DNA from: Demequina salsinemoris
Lineage (GTDB): Bacteria; Actinomycetota; Actinomycetes; Actinomycetales; Demequinaceae
Assembly: GCF_000974805.1 (NCBI RefSeq)
Contig: NZ_BBQZ01000005.1
Coordinates: forward strand, 186,001-250,000
Direction: 5' to 3'
Length of the DNA: 64,000 nucleotides
How positions within the stretch are numbered: the first letter of the stretch is position 1; each line of letters opens with the position of its first letter. This document shows positions 55,301-62,374 of the stretch, in pieces. A program made the position numbers and the translations under genes. A model generated the notes under the pieces. It was not told the origin of the DNA. It saw only the letters and a program-made list of their open reading frames with translations, and did not search any database.

Positions 55301-55346
55301 GTTCTACGGTTACGTCGCGGGGAAGAACTGCGTGAACGGAGTCTGA
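52308..55346 (+). CDS. Three-domain flavoprotein: OYE-FMN_bind-fumarate-reductase-type enoate reductase
   Basis: This 1012-residue cytosolic protein combines three domains. The first is an OYE-like FMN barrel (about 1-350; [39 protein letters not shown]). The second is an FMN_bind domain (about 385-465) with the flavinylation motif ITGATMSS, where T449 should carry covalent FMN. The third is an FAD domain of fumarate reductase type (about 500-1010; [14 protein letters not shown], and the C-terminal [14 protein letters not shown]). This architecture is known for soluble NADH-dependent fumarate, acrylate and (hydroxy)cinnamate reductases of fermenting bacteria. There is no secretion signal. AGGA precedes ATG 52308. 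An ApbE gene follows directly, as required for FMN attachment. Confidence 0.93.
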   Translation: [1012 protein letters not shown]

Positions 55347-56311
55347 GCATCGACGCGAAGAGCGAGCGCACCGTCGCCACGTTCCCTCTGATGGGGACGC
55401 TGGCGACGTTGTGCTTCCCGGGCCCGGCGGATCCGACCGTGACCGAGGCGGTCGCGCGGACCCTGCGCGGCCTCGAGCGTCGTCTCACCGTCAACGGGCC
55501 GCCGTCGGCACGCGCCGCCTCGCAGGTCGAGGCGATCAACGCCGCGGCCGGTCGCGCCGCGGTCGAGGTGGACCCGGAGGTGTACGGCCTGGTCCGCACC
55601 GCGGTGATCGCGAGCCGCGAGCACCGCGACAGCTTCAACGCGCTGATCGGCCCCGTCGTCAAGGCCTGGGGGATCGGCTTCGACGGCGCGCACGTGCCGG
55701 ACGACGCCGCGATCGCCGCGCTGCTGTCGCTGACGGACCCCGAGGAAGTCGAGATGGACGATGCTCGGTCCACCGTTCGCCTGGGGCGGCCGGGGATGAG
55801 GCTCGACCTGGGCGCGATCGCCAAGGGGTACGCGGCCGACAGGGCGGCCGACGTCTGCCGCGAGCACGGTGTCGAGGGCGGGCTGATCGACCTCGGCGGC
55901 AACGTGGTCGCGATGGGGCGGTCCGACGTCGGGGTGCCGTGGCAGGTGGGGATCCAGTCGCCGTTCGACGTCAGGGGAGAGGTGCTCGGCACGGTCTCCG
56001 CGCAGGACGAGTCGGTGGTCACCTCGGGGGTCTACGAGCGGGTGCTCGAGGTCGGCGGCAAGCGCTATCACCACATGATCGACCCGCTCACGGGGCGCCC
56101 GTTCCAGACGGACCTCGCGAGCGTCACCGTCGTCGCCGCGTCCTCCACGAAGGCGGACCTGTGGGCGACCATCGCGCAGGCGGGCGGCCTCGACGAGGGC
56201 TTCCGGCGGGTGTCGGAGGCCTACGGCGTCGAGGCCGTGTTCATCACCCACGACGGCAGCATCGTCGCGACGCCGGGGCTCGAGGCACGCCTCACGCTCC
56301 GATCCGCGTAG
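55343..56311 (+). CDS. apbE: ApbE-family FAD:protein FMN transferase
   Basis: This protein of about 322 residues should attach FMN to a threonine in FMN_bind domains. Motifs are FPLMGTLATL, MRLDLGAIAKGYAADRA, LIDLGGNVVAMG and YHHMIDPLTGRPF. The start is uncertain: no ATG, GTG or TTG lies in frame between the reductase's stop and ATG 55391, yet the residues before that ATG (SIDAKSERTVATFPL) look like the expected N-terminus. A CTG at 55343 overlapping the reductase stop (CTGA) is proposed; ATG 55391 would give 306 residues. There is no lipoprotein signal, so the enzyme is cytosolic and matches its neighbour. Confidence 0.88.
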   Translation: MSIDAKSERTVATFPLMGTLATLCFPGPADPTVTEAVARTLRGLERRLTVNGPPSARAASQVEAINAAAGRAAVEVDPEVYGLVRTAVIASREHRDSFNALIGPVVKAWGIGFDGAHVPDDAAIAALLSLTDPEEVEMDDARSTVRLGRPGMRLDLGAIAKGYAADRAADVCREHGVEGGLIDLGGNVVAMGRSDVGVPWQVGIQSPFDVRGEVLGTVSAQDESVVTSGVYERVLEVGGKRYHHMIDPLTGRPFQTDLASVTVVAASSTKADLWATIAQAGGLDEGFRRVSEAYGVEAVFITHDGSIVATPGLEARLTLRSA

Positions 56312-56383
56312 GCCCGACCTTCCGGGTCGCCCACCGTCGCCCTCGCGCGGTTTCGCGAACAAGCGGGTCACCCGCCGTCGGCG

Positions 56384-59077
56384 CTACTGCGGCCCGACGT
56401 GGAGCAGCTCGATCACCGGCGCGCCGGCCTCGTCTGACGCAGCAAGGTTCACGGCGGCGACGATCGCCCAGTCATGGTCGCCAGCGGGATCGTCGAGCAC
56501 CTGCCGCACGATCCAGGTGCCCTCGGGAAGCGTGGCGTCCGGCGTTGCAGCCAGGGCCGCACGCGCGTGTCCCGAGCCGTGGTCTCCGCCGGGTTCCACG
56601 AAGGTGAGCAGCGCCGCGGCGCGCGCGTTCGGGCCGATGCCGATCGCATCGTCGCCCTGGTCCTCGAACAGCGGGTCGAGCGCGTCGCGCCACGCGTCGG
56701 CCTTCCAGCCGGAGCCGCCGTCCAGCGCGCCGAGCGCCGCGTAGTCCTCGCGCGCAGCGAGCTCGACTCGCCGGAACATCGCGTTGCGCACGAGGCGTCG
56801 CAGGACACGAGGGTTGCCGGACATCGGCCTCGCCGGGCCGGCGTCCGACCCGAGCGTGGGCACCGAGGCGGGGTCCGCATCGTCCGCGATGACGGCGTCG
56901 GGGTTCATGAGGCGCTCCCACTCGTCCAGCAGGGACGAGTCGGTCGAGCGCACGACGCCGCCGAGCCAGTCGGTGATCGCGAGGACCTCGTCGGTCCGAT
57001 GCTCCTCGGGCACGGTCTGACGCATCGCCCGGTAGGCCTCGGCGAGGTAGCGCAGCACGACGCCCTCGGTGCGCTCGAGCCCGTAGACCGAGATGAGGTC
57101 GCCGAACGACATCGCCTTCTCGAGCATGTCCCGCACGATCGACTTCGGTGACAGCTCGGCGTCGAGGATCCACGGGTTGGAACGCTTGAACGTGAGGAAC
57201 GCGGGCTCGAGAAGATCGGCCAGCGGCGTGGGCCATGTGACGTCCTCGAGCAGCTCCATGCGCTCCTCGTACTCGATGCCCTCGGCTTTCATCGCGGCGA
57301 CCGCCTCGCCGCGCGCGACGTTCTGCTGCGCGACGAGCAGCTGGCGCGGATCCGAGAGCGTCGCCTCGATCACCGAGACGACGTCGAGCGCATGGTCCGG
57401 CGATTCGACGTTGAGCAGGTCCATCGCTGCGAGGGCGAAGGGGGAGAGCGGCTGGTTGAGCGCGAAGCCCTTGGGCACGTCGACGGTGAGCTTCACAGAC
57501 GGGCGGAAGCCGCGCGGGTGCGACGGGTCCGGGATCCGGACCTTCTCCACGACGCCCGCGATGCGCAGCGAGCGGTAGATGCGCAGCGACTGCCGCACGT
57601 GCGCGGACCTCTGAGCCGGGGTCTCGTGCACGGCATCGAGCAGGTGCTTCATCGCGAGCACCGGGTCCTCGGCCTCGCGGTCGAGCCACGGGTTCGCGAT
57701 CCCGCGCGACAGGATGTTGAGCACCATCGCGTGCGTGACGGAGAACCGGCTCGCGAGGGCCTCGGGCTCGGCGTCGCGCAGACGCTCGAACGTCGCGTCG
57801 GTCCAGTTCACCGAGCCGGCCGGGGCGCTCTTGCGCACGATCTTCTTGCGCTTCTTGGGGTCCTCGCCGGCCTTGAGGAGGGCCTTGCGGTTCTCGATGA
57901 CGTGCTCGGGGGCCATCGCGATGACGTCGCCCTCGGTGTCGAACCCAGCGCGTCCAGCGCGGCCCGCGATCTGGTGGAACTCGCGCGCCGTGAGGTGGCG
58001 CATGCGCTCGCCGTCGTACTTCACCAGGGAGGTGAGCAGCACGGTGCGGATCGGGACGTTGATGCCGACGCCGAGGGTGTCGGTGCCGCACACGACCTTG
58101 AGCAGTCCCTGCTGGGTGAGGCGCTCGACGATGCGGCGGTACTTGGGCAGCATGCCCGCGTGGTGCACGCCGATACCGGCTCGCAGGAACTTGCTCAGCG
58201 TCTTGCCGAAGCCGGTCCCGAAGCGCACGCCGTCGAGCGCGTCGGCGATGCGCGCCTTCTCCTCCTTGGAGGACACCTTCATGCTCAGGAGCGCCTGGGC
58301 GCGATCGACCGCGTCCTTCTGGGTGAAGTGGACGATGTAGACGGGCGCCTTGCCCGTCTCCACCACCTTCTCGACGACGTCGGGCAGCGGCTCGACGCTG
58401 TACTCGAAGCTCAGCGGCACGGGGCGCTCGGCGCTCGTGACCTCGGCGACGGTGCGGTCGGAGCGTGACTCGAGGTCCTCGACCAGCCAGGCGGTGTCGC
58501 CCAGGGTCGCGGACATCAGCACGAACTGGGTGTCGGGCAGCTCGAGCAGCGGCACCTGCCAGGCCCAGCCGCGCTGCGGGTCGGAGTAGAAGTGGAACTC
58601 GTCCATGACCACGAGCGACGCATCGGTGGCGTTGCCGTCGCGCAGCGCGAGGTTCGCGAGGATCTCGGCGGTGCAGCAGATGATCGGCGCCTCGGCGTTG
58701 ACGGCGGAGTCGCCGGTCATGAGCCCGACGTTCTCCGAGCCGAACATGTCGATGAGGTCGAAGAACTTCTCGCTCACGAGCGCCTTGAGGGGCGCCGTGT
58801 AGTACGTGCGTCCTCCCACGCCTGCGCGGTGGTCAGCGAGCGCCGCGAAGTGCGCTCCCGCCGCGACAAGCGACTTCCCCGAGCCGGTGGGCGTCGCCAG
58901 GATGACGTGCGAGCCGGAGACGATCTCCATGAGCGCCTCGTCCTGATGCGGGTACAGCGGTCGGCCCTGGTCCGCGGCCCACTCGGAGAACGCCTCGTAG
59001 AGCGCGTCGGGGTCGGGTTCGACGCCCTTCACGAAGTCAGGCATGCGGGCGATCAGGGGCGCGTCGGTGGAGGTCAT
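56384..59077 (-). CDS. DEAD/DEAH-box helicase with DUF3516 C-terminal region
   Basis: This 897-residue superfamily 2 helicase has Walker A ATPTGSGKS (61-69), a DEFH-type Walker B in VVMDEFHFYS, motif III SATLGD and motif VI HQIAGRAGRAGFD. It resembles the Ski2-like group. The C-terminal half, from about residue 430, matches the actinobacterial DUF3516 extension. It probably unwinds RNA. ATG 59077 is chosen because GACAAT ends 7 nt upstream, giving a leaderless start; the frame extends further upstream without support. It converges on apbE. Confidence 0.92.
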   Translation of the reverse strand: MTSTDAPLIARMPDFVKGVEPDPDALYEAFSEWAADQGRPLYPHQDEALMEIVSGSHVILATPTGSGKSLVAAGAHFAALADHRAGVGGRTYYTAPLKALVSEKFFDLIDMFGSENVGLMTGDSAVNAEAPIICCTAEILANLALRDGNATDASLVVMDEFHFYSDPQRGWAWQVPLLELPDTQFVLMSATLGDTAWLVEDLESRSDRTVAEVTSAERPVPLSFEYSVEPLPDVVEKVVETGKAPVYIVHFTQKDAVDRAQALLSMKVSSKEEKARIADALDGVRFGTGFGKTLSKFLRAGIGVHHAGMLPKYRRIVERLTQQGLLKVVCGTDTLGVGINVPIRTVLLTSLVKYDGERMRHLTAREFHQIAGRAGRAGFDTEGDVIAMAPEHVIENRKALLKAGEDPKKRKKIVRKSAPAGSVNWTDATFERLRDAEPEALASRFSVTHAMVLNILSRGIANPWLDREAEDPVLAMKHLLDAVHETPAQRSAHVRQSLRIYRSLRIAGVVEKVRIPDPSHPRGFRPSVKLTVDVPKGFALNQPLSPFALAAMDLLNVESPDHALDVVSVIEATLSDPRQLLVAQQNVARGEAVAAMKAEGIEYEERMELLEDVTWPTPLADLLEPAFLTFKRSNPWILDAELSPKSIVRDMLEKAMSFGDLISVYGLERTEGVVLRYLAEAYRAMRQTVPEEHRTDEVLAITDWLGGVVRSTDSSLLDEWERLMNPDAVIADDADPASVPTLGSDAGPARPMSGNPRVLRRLVRNAMFRRVELAAREDYAALGALDGGSGWKADAWRDALDPLFEDQGDDAIGIGPNARAAALLTFVEPGGDHGSGHARAALAATPDATLPEGTWIVRQVLDDPAGDHDWAIVAAVNLAASDEAGAPVIELLHVGPQ

Positions 59078-59084
59078 CGGTGCC

Positions 59085-59090
59085 ATTGTC
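59085..59090 (-). promoter_or_regulatory. -10 box of the helicase gene (leaderless)
   Basis: GACAAT on the minus strand is followed by 7 nt and the ATG at 59077. The same GACAATGG arrangement precedes the gene that starts at 60542. Confidence 0.4.
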
Positions 59091-59163
59091 CCGTGTCCAG
59101 CCGCGCTCGTGCGCGCCGGTAGGTCCTCAGCGCCGAGGACCTGTTGGGGACTGCAGGGCGGGA

Positions 59164-59652
59164 TCACGCGGGGTCGATGCGGAACACCGGGTAGTGCTCG
59201 GCGATCGTGGCCAGCTCTTCAAGGGAGGCATCGCGGTCGACGCCGAAGTAGAACTCCGCCTGTTGGGAGGCTGTCTTGGCCCCGCCGAGGGTCTCCCCGA
59301 AGCCGATGTAGGCCTTCAGCACCGGCGCGCGCTGGTCGACCGGCAGCTCGACGAGCGTCACCTCGCGTCGGCGACCTCGGCGCATGGTCACCCTGCCTCC
59401 GGCAGCCCGGACGTTGCGCACCCACTGCGCCTCGCCCGCGAGGGCGACGAGGTAGCGGTGACCCTCGACAGGGATGGCGAGGATCGGGAGCTTGCGGATC
59501 CTGCCCGACTTGCGCCCGCGAATCGCGATCGTGACGGCGCCGCGTGGGGCGAGGCCGACCGAGGTGAGCGCGACCCCGAGCCAGTTGAGCCGGAGGTACC
59601 ACGCGGCGGGGCGGCGGTAGCGGGTGCGGGCCGAGTATGACTGGGGGTCCAT
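59164..59652 (-). CDS. Deazaflavin-dependent nitroreductase-like protein (DUF385)
   Basis: This 162-residue protein fits the actinobacterial family that includes Ddn, a split-barrel enzyme using coenzyme F420. The diagnostic stretch is VTIAIRGRKSGRIRKLPIL, followed by YLVALAGEAQWVRNVRAAGG. Members reduce quinones or nitro compounds. It starts 2 nt after the stop of the gene upstream, so the two are co-transcribed. F420 use is inferred from the family. Confidence 0.85.
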   Translation of the reverse strand: MDPQSYSARTRYRRPAAWYLRLNWLGVALTSVGLAPRGAVTIAIRGRKSGRIRKLPILAIPVEGHRYLVALAGEAQWVRNVRAAGGRVTMRRGRRREVTLVELPVDQRAPVLKAYIGFGETLGGAKTASQQAEFYFGVDRDASLEELATIAEHYPVFRIDPA

Positions 59653-59654
59653 GT

Positions 59655-60542
59655 TCAGCGTTCCGTGACGTCGCGGAGCGAGCGGATCGCGTCCAGCAGT
59701 CGCGAGCGCAGCACGTCGCCGCGCGCGGCGAACTCGCGCTGCCGCTCCACGTACGCGCGCTTGCCCTCGGGCGTCTCGATCGCGATCGGGTCGAGCCCGT
59801 ACGACGACACGTCGTACGGCGACGCCTGCATGTCCACCTGCCGCACGTCGAGCGCGAGCTCGAACGCATCCAGGGTCAGGGACGATGCGATGGCCGGGGC
59901 GAGCTTGAACGCCCACTTGTACAGATCCATGTTCCCGTGCAGGCACCCGGGCTGCTCCATCGCTGGCGTCGTCTCACGCGTGGGCTGAAGCTCGTTGAGC
60001 GGCTGTGCCTCGGGCGTGAAGAAGCGGAACGCGTCGAAGTGCGAGCACCGGATCGGGTGGTTCTCGACCACCTCGTCGGTCGCGGCCGCGCCGAGCCGAA
60101 GCGGCAGGGGGTGACGGCGGTCGTCCTCGTCCATCCGGTAGACCATCGCCCACTCGTGCAGCCCGAAGCACCCGAACGACGCGGTGCGTGACGCGGTCCG
60201 CGTGAGCAGCCCCTCGATCCACCCGACCGTCGTCCCTCGATCGCGCAGGAAGGAGTCGACGTCGACCGACGTCGAACCAGCATCGTCCCTGTAGAAGCGC
60301 CAGCCCGCGTGCTCCGGAGCGTCCTCCAGGACGATGCCGGGGCCGGGGTGCCAGCGTCGCAGCTGGGCGGGCTTGGCCGGGTAGTACTCGTAGAGGAAGT
60401 CCTCGATCGCGTGGCGCTGCCCGCGGGAGGCGCGCTGGCGCCGTCCCGCGGTGAGCGCATCCGCGCGAGCGGCGTGCGCGGCCGCGAGCGGCTCCCACTC
60501 GGCGCGCGTGAGCACGTGCGCGGCCACGGGAGAGACGGTCAT
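59655..60542 (-). CDS. Conserved actinobacterial protein, putative 3-methyladenine DNA glycosylase
   Basis: This 295-residue protein opens VLTRAEWEPLAAAHAARADALTAGRR and contains HAIEDFLYEYYPAKPAQLRRWHPGPG, a pattern I know from actinobacterial proteins commonly annotated as 3-methyladenine DNA glycosylase. It does not show the helix-hairpin-helix or AAG-type motifs of characterised glycosylases, so the activity is doubtful. It is rich in His, Trp and Cys near the centre (CFGLHEWAMVYR, RCSHFDAFRFF, GCLHGNMDLYKW), suggesting a metal or substrate site. ATG 60542 follows GACAAT by 7 nt. It is co-transcribed with the DUF385 gene. Confidence 0.6.
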   Translation of the reverse strand: MTVSPVAAHVLTRAEWEPLAAAHAARADALTAGRRQRASRGQRHAIEDFLYEYYPAKPAQLRRWHPGPGIVLEDAPEHAGWRFYRDDAGSTSVDVDSFLRDRGTTVGWIEGLLTRTASRTASFGCFGLHEWAMVYRMDEDDRRHPLPLRLGAAATDEVVENHPIRCSHFDAFRFFTPEAQPLNELQPTRETTPAMEQPGCLHGNMDLYKWAFKLAPAIASSLTLDAFELALDVRQVDMQASPYDVSSYGLDPIAIETPEGKRAYVERQREFAARGDVLRSRLLDAIRSLRDVTER

Positions 60543-60549
60543 GCCGACC

Positions 60550-60555
60550 ATTGTC
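60550..60555 (-). promoter_or_regulatory. -10 box of the putative glycosylase gene (leaderless)
   Basis: GACAAT on the minus strand is followed by 7 nt and the ATG at 60542. Confidence 0.4.
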
Positions 60556-60587
60556 GCAAGTCTCGTGAGTCGCGCGAGGCGGCCGAC

Positions 60588-61502
60588 CTACGGCGTGACC
60601 ACGATCTTCCCGGGGGCGTGAGACGACTCGAGCACTGTGAACGCGTCGACCACCTGCTCCAGCGGGAACGTGGCCGCGACGGGCAGGACGACGCGGCCGG
60701 CCGCCACCTCGTCGGCGAGCCGAGCGAGGTTCTCGGCGGTGCGGGCGGCGCGTTCGACGTTCTGCGCGCCGATCTCGGCGAGCGCCGCGTAGGCCGCGAT
60801 CGCGACCATGCGGTCGGTGCTCACCCCGAGCGTCACGCCCGCGTCGAGCGCGTCGCGCCCGTGGCAGTCCATCACCGCGGTGACGTCGCCGATCGCGGCG
60901 GCACGATCCGCGAGCCCGGGGCCGTACTCGACGGCCTCGATGCCGAGCGAGCGCACGAAGTCCAGGTTGCGCGCGGAGGCGGTGCCGATGACCGTGGCCC
61001 CGGCCTCCTTCGCGAGCTGCGACGCGATGATTCCCACGCCTCCCGAGGCGCCGCCGACCAGCACCGTGTCTCCCGGCCCGACCGGGACGGTCGCAAGGCA
61101 CGAGACGGCCGTGAGGCCTGCGACGTTCAGTCCGCCCGCGACCTCGATGGGCAGCGCCTCGGGGCGCTTTGCCAGGGACGATGCTCGGGCGACGGCGCGC
61201 TCGGCCACCGCGCCCGCTCCGGACCCGAGGACCTCGTCCCCGACTGCGACAGGCGTGCCGTCCCAGTACTCGGCGCCAGCGCCCACGGCCTCGACCGTGC
61301 CTGCGAGGTCGGAGCCGATCCGACGAGGGAACGGGGCCTCGCTCGGGATGAACCCCCGACGCACCTTGCCGTCGTAGGGGTTGATCCCCGCGGCGTGCAC
61401 GCGAACCAGGACCTCGCCGGGGCCGGGCGCGGGATCCGGAGCCTCGGCAAGGTGCAGGACCTCGGGCGTCCCGGTCTGGTCGTACATGGCCGCAAGGCTC
61501 AT
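60588..61502 (-). CDS. Quinone-oxidoreductase-type MDR dehydrogenase
   Basis: This 304-residue medium-chain dehydrogenase lacks the structural zinc lobe. It has the GroES-like N-terminal domain (VRVHAAGINPYDGKVRRG, PRRIGSDLAGTVEAVG) and a Rossmann domain with VGGASGGVGIIASQLAKEAGATVIGTA, typical of NADPH-dependent quinone or enone reductases. GGAGAG precedes the ATG. A TetR regulator lies 60 bp upstream on the same strand and probably controls it. Confidence 0.92.
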   Translation of the reverse strand: MSLAAMYDQTGTPEVLHLAEAPDPAPGPGEVLVRVHAAGINPYDGKVRRGFIPSEAPFPRRIGSDLAGTVEAVGAGAEYWDGTPVAVGDEVLGSGAGAVAERAVARASSLAKRPEALPIEVAGGLNVAGLTAVSCLATVPVGPGDTVLVGGASGGVGIIASQLAKEAGATVIGTASARNLDFVRSLGIEAVEYGPGLADRAAAIGDVTAVMDCHGRDALDAGVTLGVSTDRMVAIAAYAALAEIGAQNVERAARTAENLARLADEVAAGRVVLPVAATFPLEQVVDAFTVLESSHAPGKIVVTP

Positions 61503-61562
61503 CGTGATCTCTCCTTCGTCTGCTGGGGGCCGCTCATGCGGCGACCTTCCTGGCCTATCACG

Positions 61563-62213
61563 TCACCGGGCCTCGAGCCGCGCGATCCTCTCCTCATCGA
61601 GGTGGTCAGGCGCGATGATCGCGCGCCCGAAGCCGGCGAGCGCTTGAGCGACGAGCCGCGGCAGGTCGATCGCGTGCCTCGAGAGCGCCCATTGGAGCTG
61701 CATGCCGTCGCCGATCGACTGCATCGTCCGGGACGCCGTCAACGGGTCGACCCCGGGGCGGAGCTGGCCGGCGTCGGCGCACGCCGCGAAGCGAGTGGCG
61801 TTCTCCCGTGCGACGCGCTCGTACGCCTCGGACATCCATGCGTGCGCGGGGGCGGTCGGGTCGATCGCGTCCGCGCTCACGCGCACGGCGAGGTCGACGA
61901 GTCCTGGCCGGGCCTGCATCTGAGCGAGGGTGTCGACCGCGCGCTCGAGGAGCGCGTGGATCTCGGGCTCATCCTCGGTTGCGGTCCAGTCGAGCTCGAT
62001 GTCGGCGAGGCGCCGCTGCGCGACCTCGGACAGGAGGTGGCGGCGGGTGGGGAAGTAATGCTGCAGGTTGCTGAGGCTCACGTCGGCGGCGTCAGCGATC
62101 TCGGCCAGTGTCACGCTGTCGTAGCCGACCTCGGCGAACGCGGTTGAGGCGGCGGCGACGATGGCGGCCCGGCGCTCCTGTCCCACCTTGTAGGGACCTC
62201 GTCGCCGCGTCAT
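61563..62213 (-). CDS. TetR-family transcriptional regulator
   Basis: This 216-residue regulator has an N-terminal TetR helix-turn-helix (AAIVAAASTAFAEVGYDSVTLAEIADAADVSLSNLQHYFPTRRHLL) and an all-helical ligand domain. AGGAG lies 3 nt before ATG 62213, and TAGCAT just before that is a -10 candidate. It heads a two-gene unit with the quinone oxidoreductase and diverges from the MFS/rhamnosidase operon. The ligand is unknown. Confidence 0.92.
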   Translation of the reverse strand: MTRRRGPYKVGQERRAAIVAAASTAFAEVGYDSVTLAEIADAADVSLSNLQHYFPTRRHLLSEVAQRRLADIELDWTATEDEPEIHALLERAVDTLAQMQARPGLVDLAVRVSADAIDPTAPAHAWMSEAYERVARENATRFAACADAGQLRPGVDPLTASRTMQSIGDGMQLQWALSRHAIDLPRLVAQALAGFGRAIIAPDHLDEERIARLEAR

Positions 62214-62281
62214 GTCTCCTGATGCTAGCGGGGGAGCGGTGCGCTACCGGGGTTCGCTCGCAACTTTCCCCAACTGAAAAC

Positions 62282-62309
62282 TTGTAAAACATTGTTTTAG
62301 TGCTACTGT
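62282..62309 (+). promoter_or_regulatory. Promoter of the MFS/rhamnosidase operon
   Basis: TTGTAA (62282-62287), 16 bp, TACTGT (62304-62309). The AT-rich spacer contains the dyad AAAAC-ATT-GTTTT (62286-62298). Transcription would start near 62316. Confidence 0.55.
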
Positions 62310-62316
62310 CATCGCA

Positions 62317-62340
62317 TCGACTTGAAACGATCCAAGTCGA
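62317..62340. promoter_or_regulatory. LacI-type operator
   Basis: TCGACTTG (62317-62324), AAACGATC, CAAGTCGA (62333-62340) form a perfect dyad. Its centre TTGAAACGATCCAA matches the LacI/GalR operator form TTGAAACGnTnCAA. It lies immediately after the predicted transcription start, so a bound repressor would block the operon. The repressor gene is not in the window. Confidence 0.65.
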
Positions 62341-62374
62341 CCTGACTCAACAATGTGGTTGAAAGGAATGCACC

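Noticed and set aside
56312-56383. Small dyads in the gap between apbE and the helicase gene
   Set aside because: Stems of 5-6 bp (for example GCGGGT/ACCCGC) are expected by chance in DNA this GC-rich.
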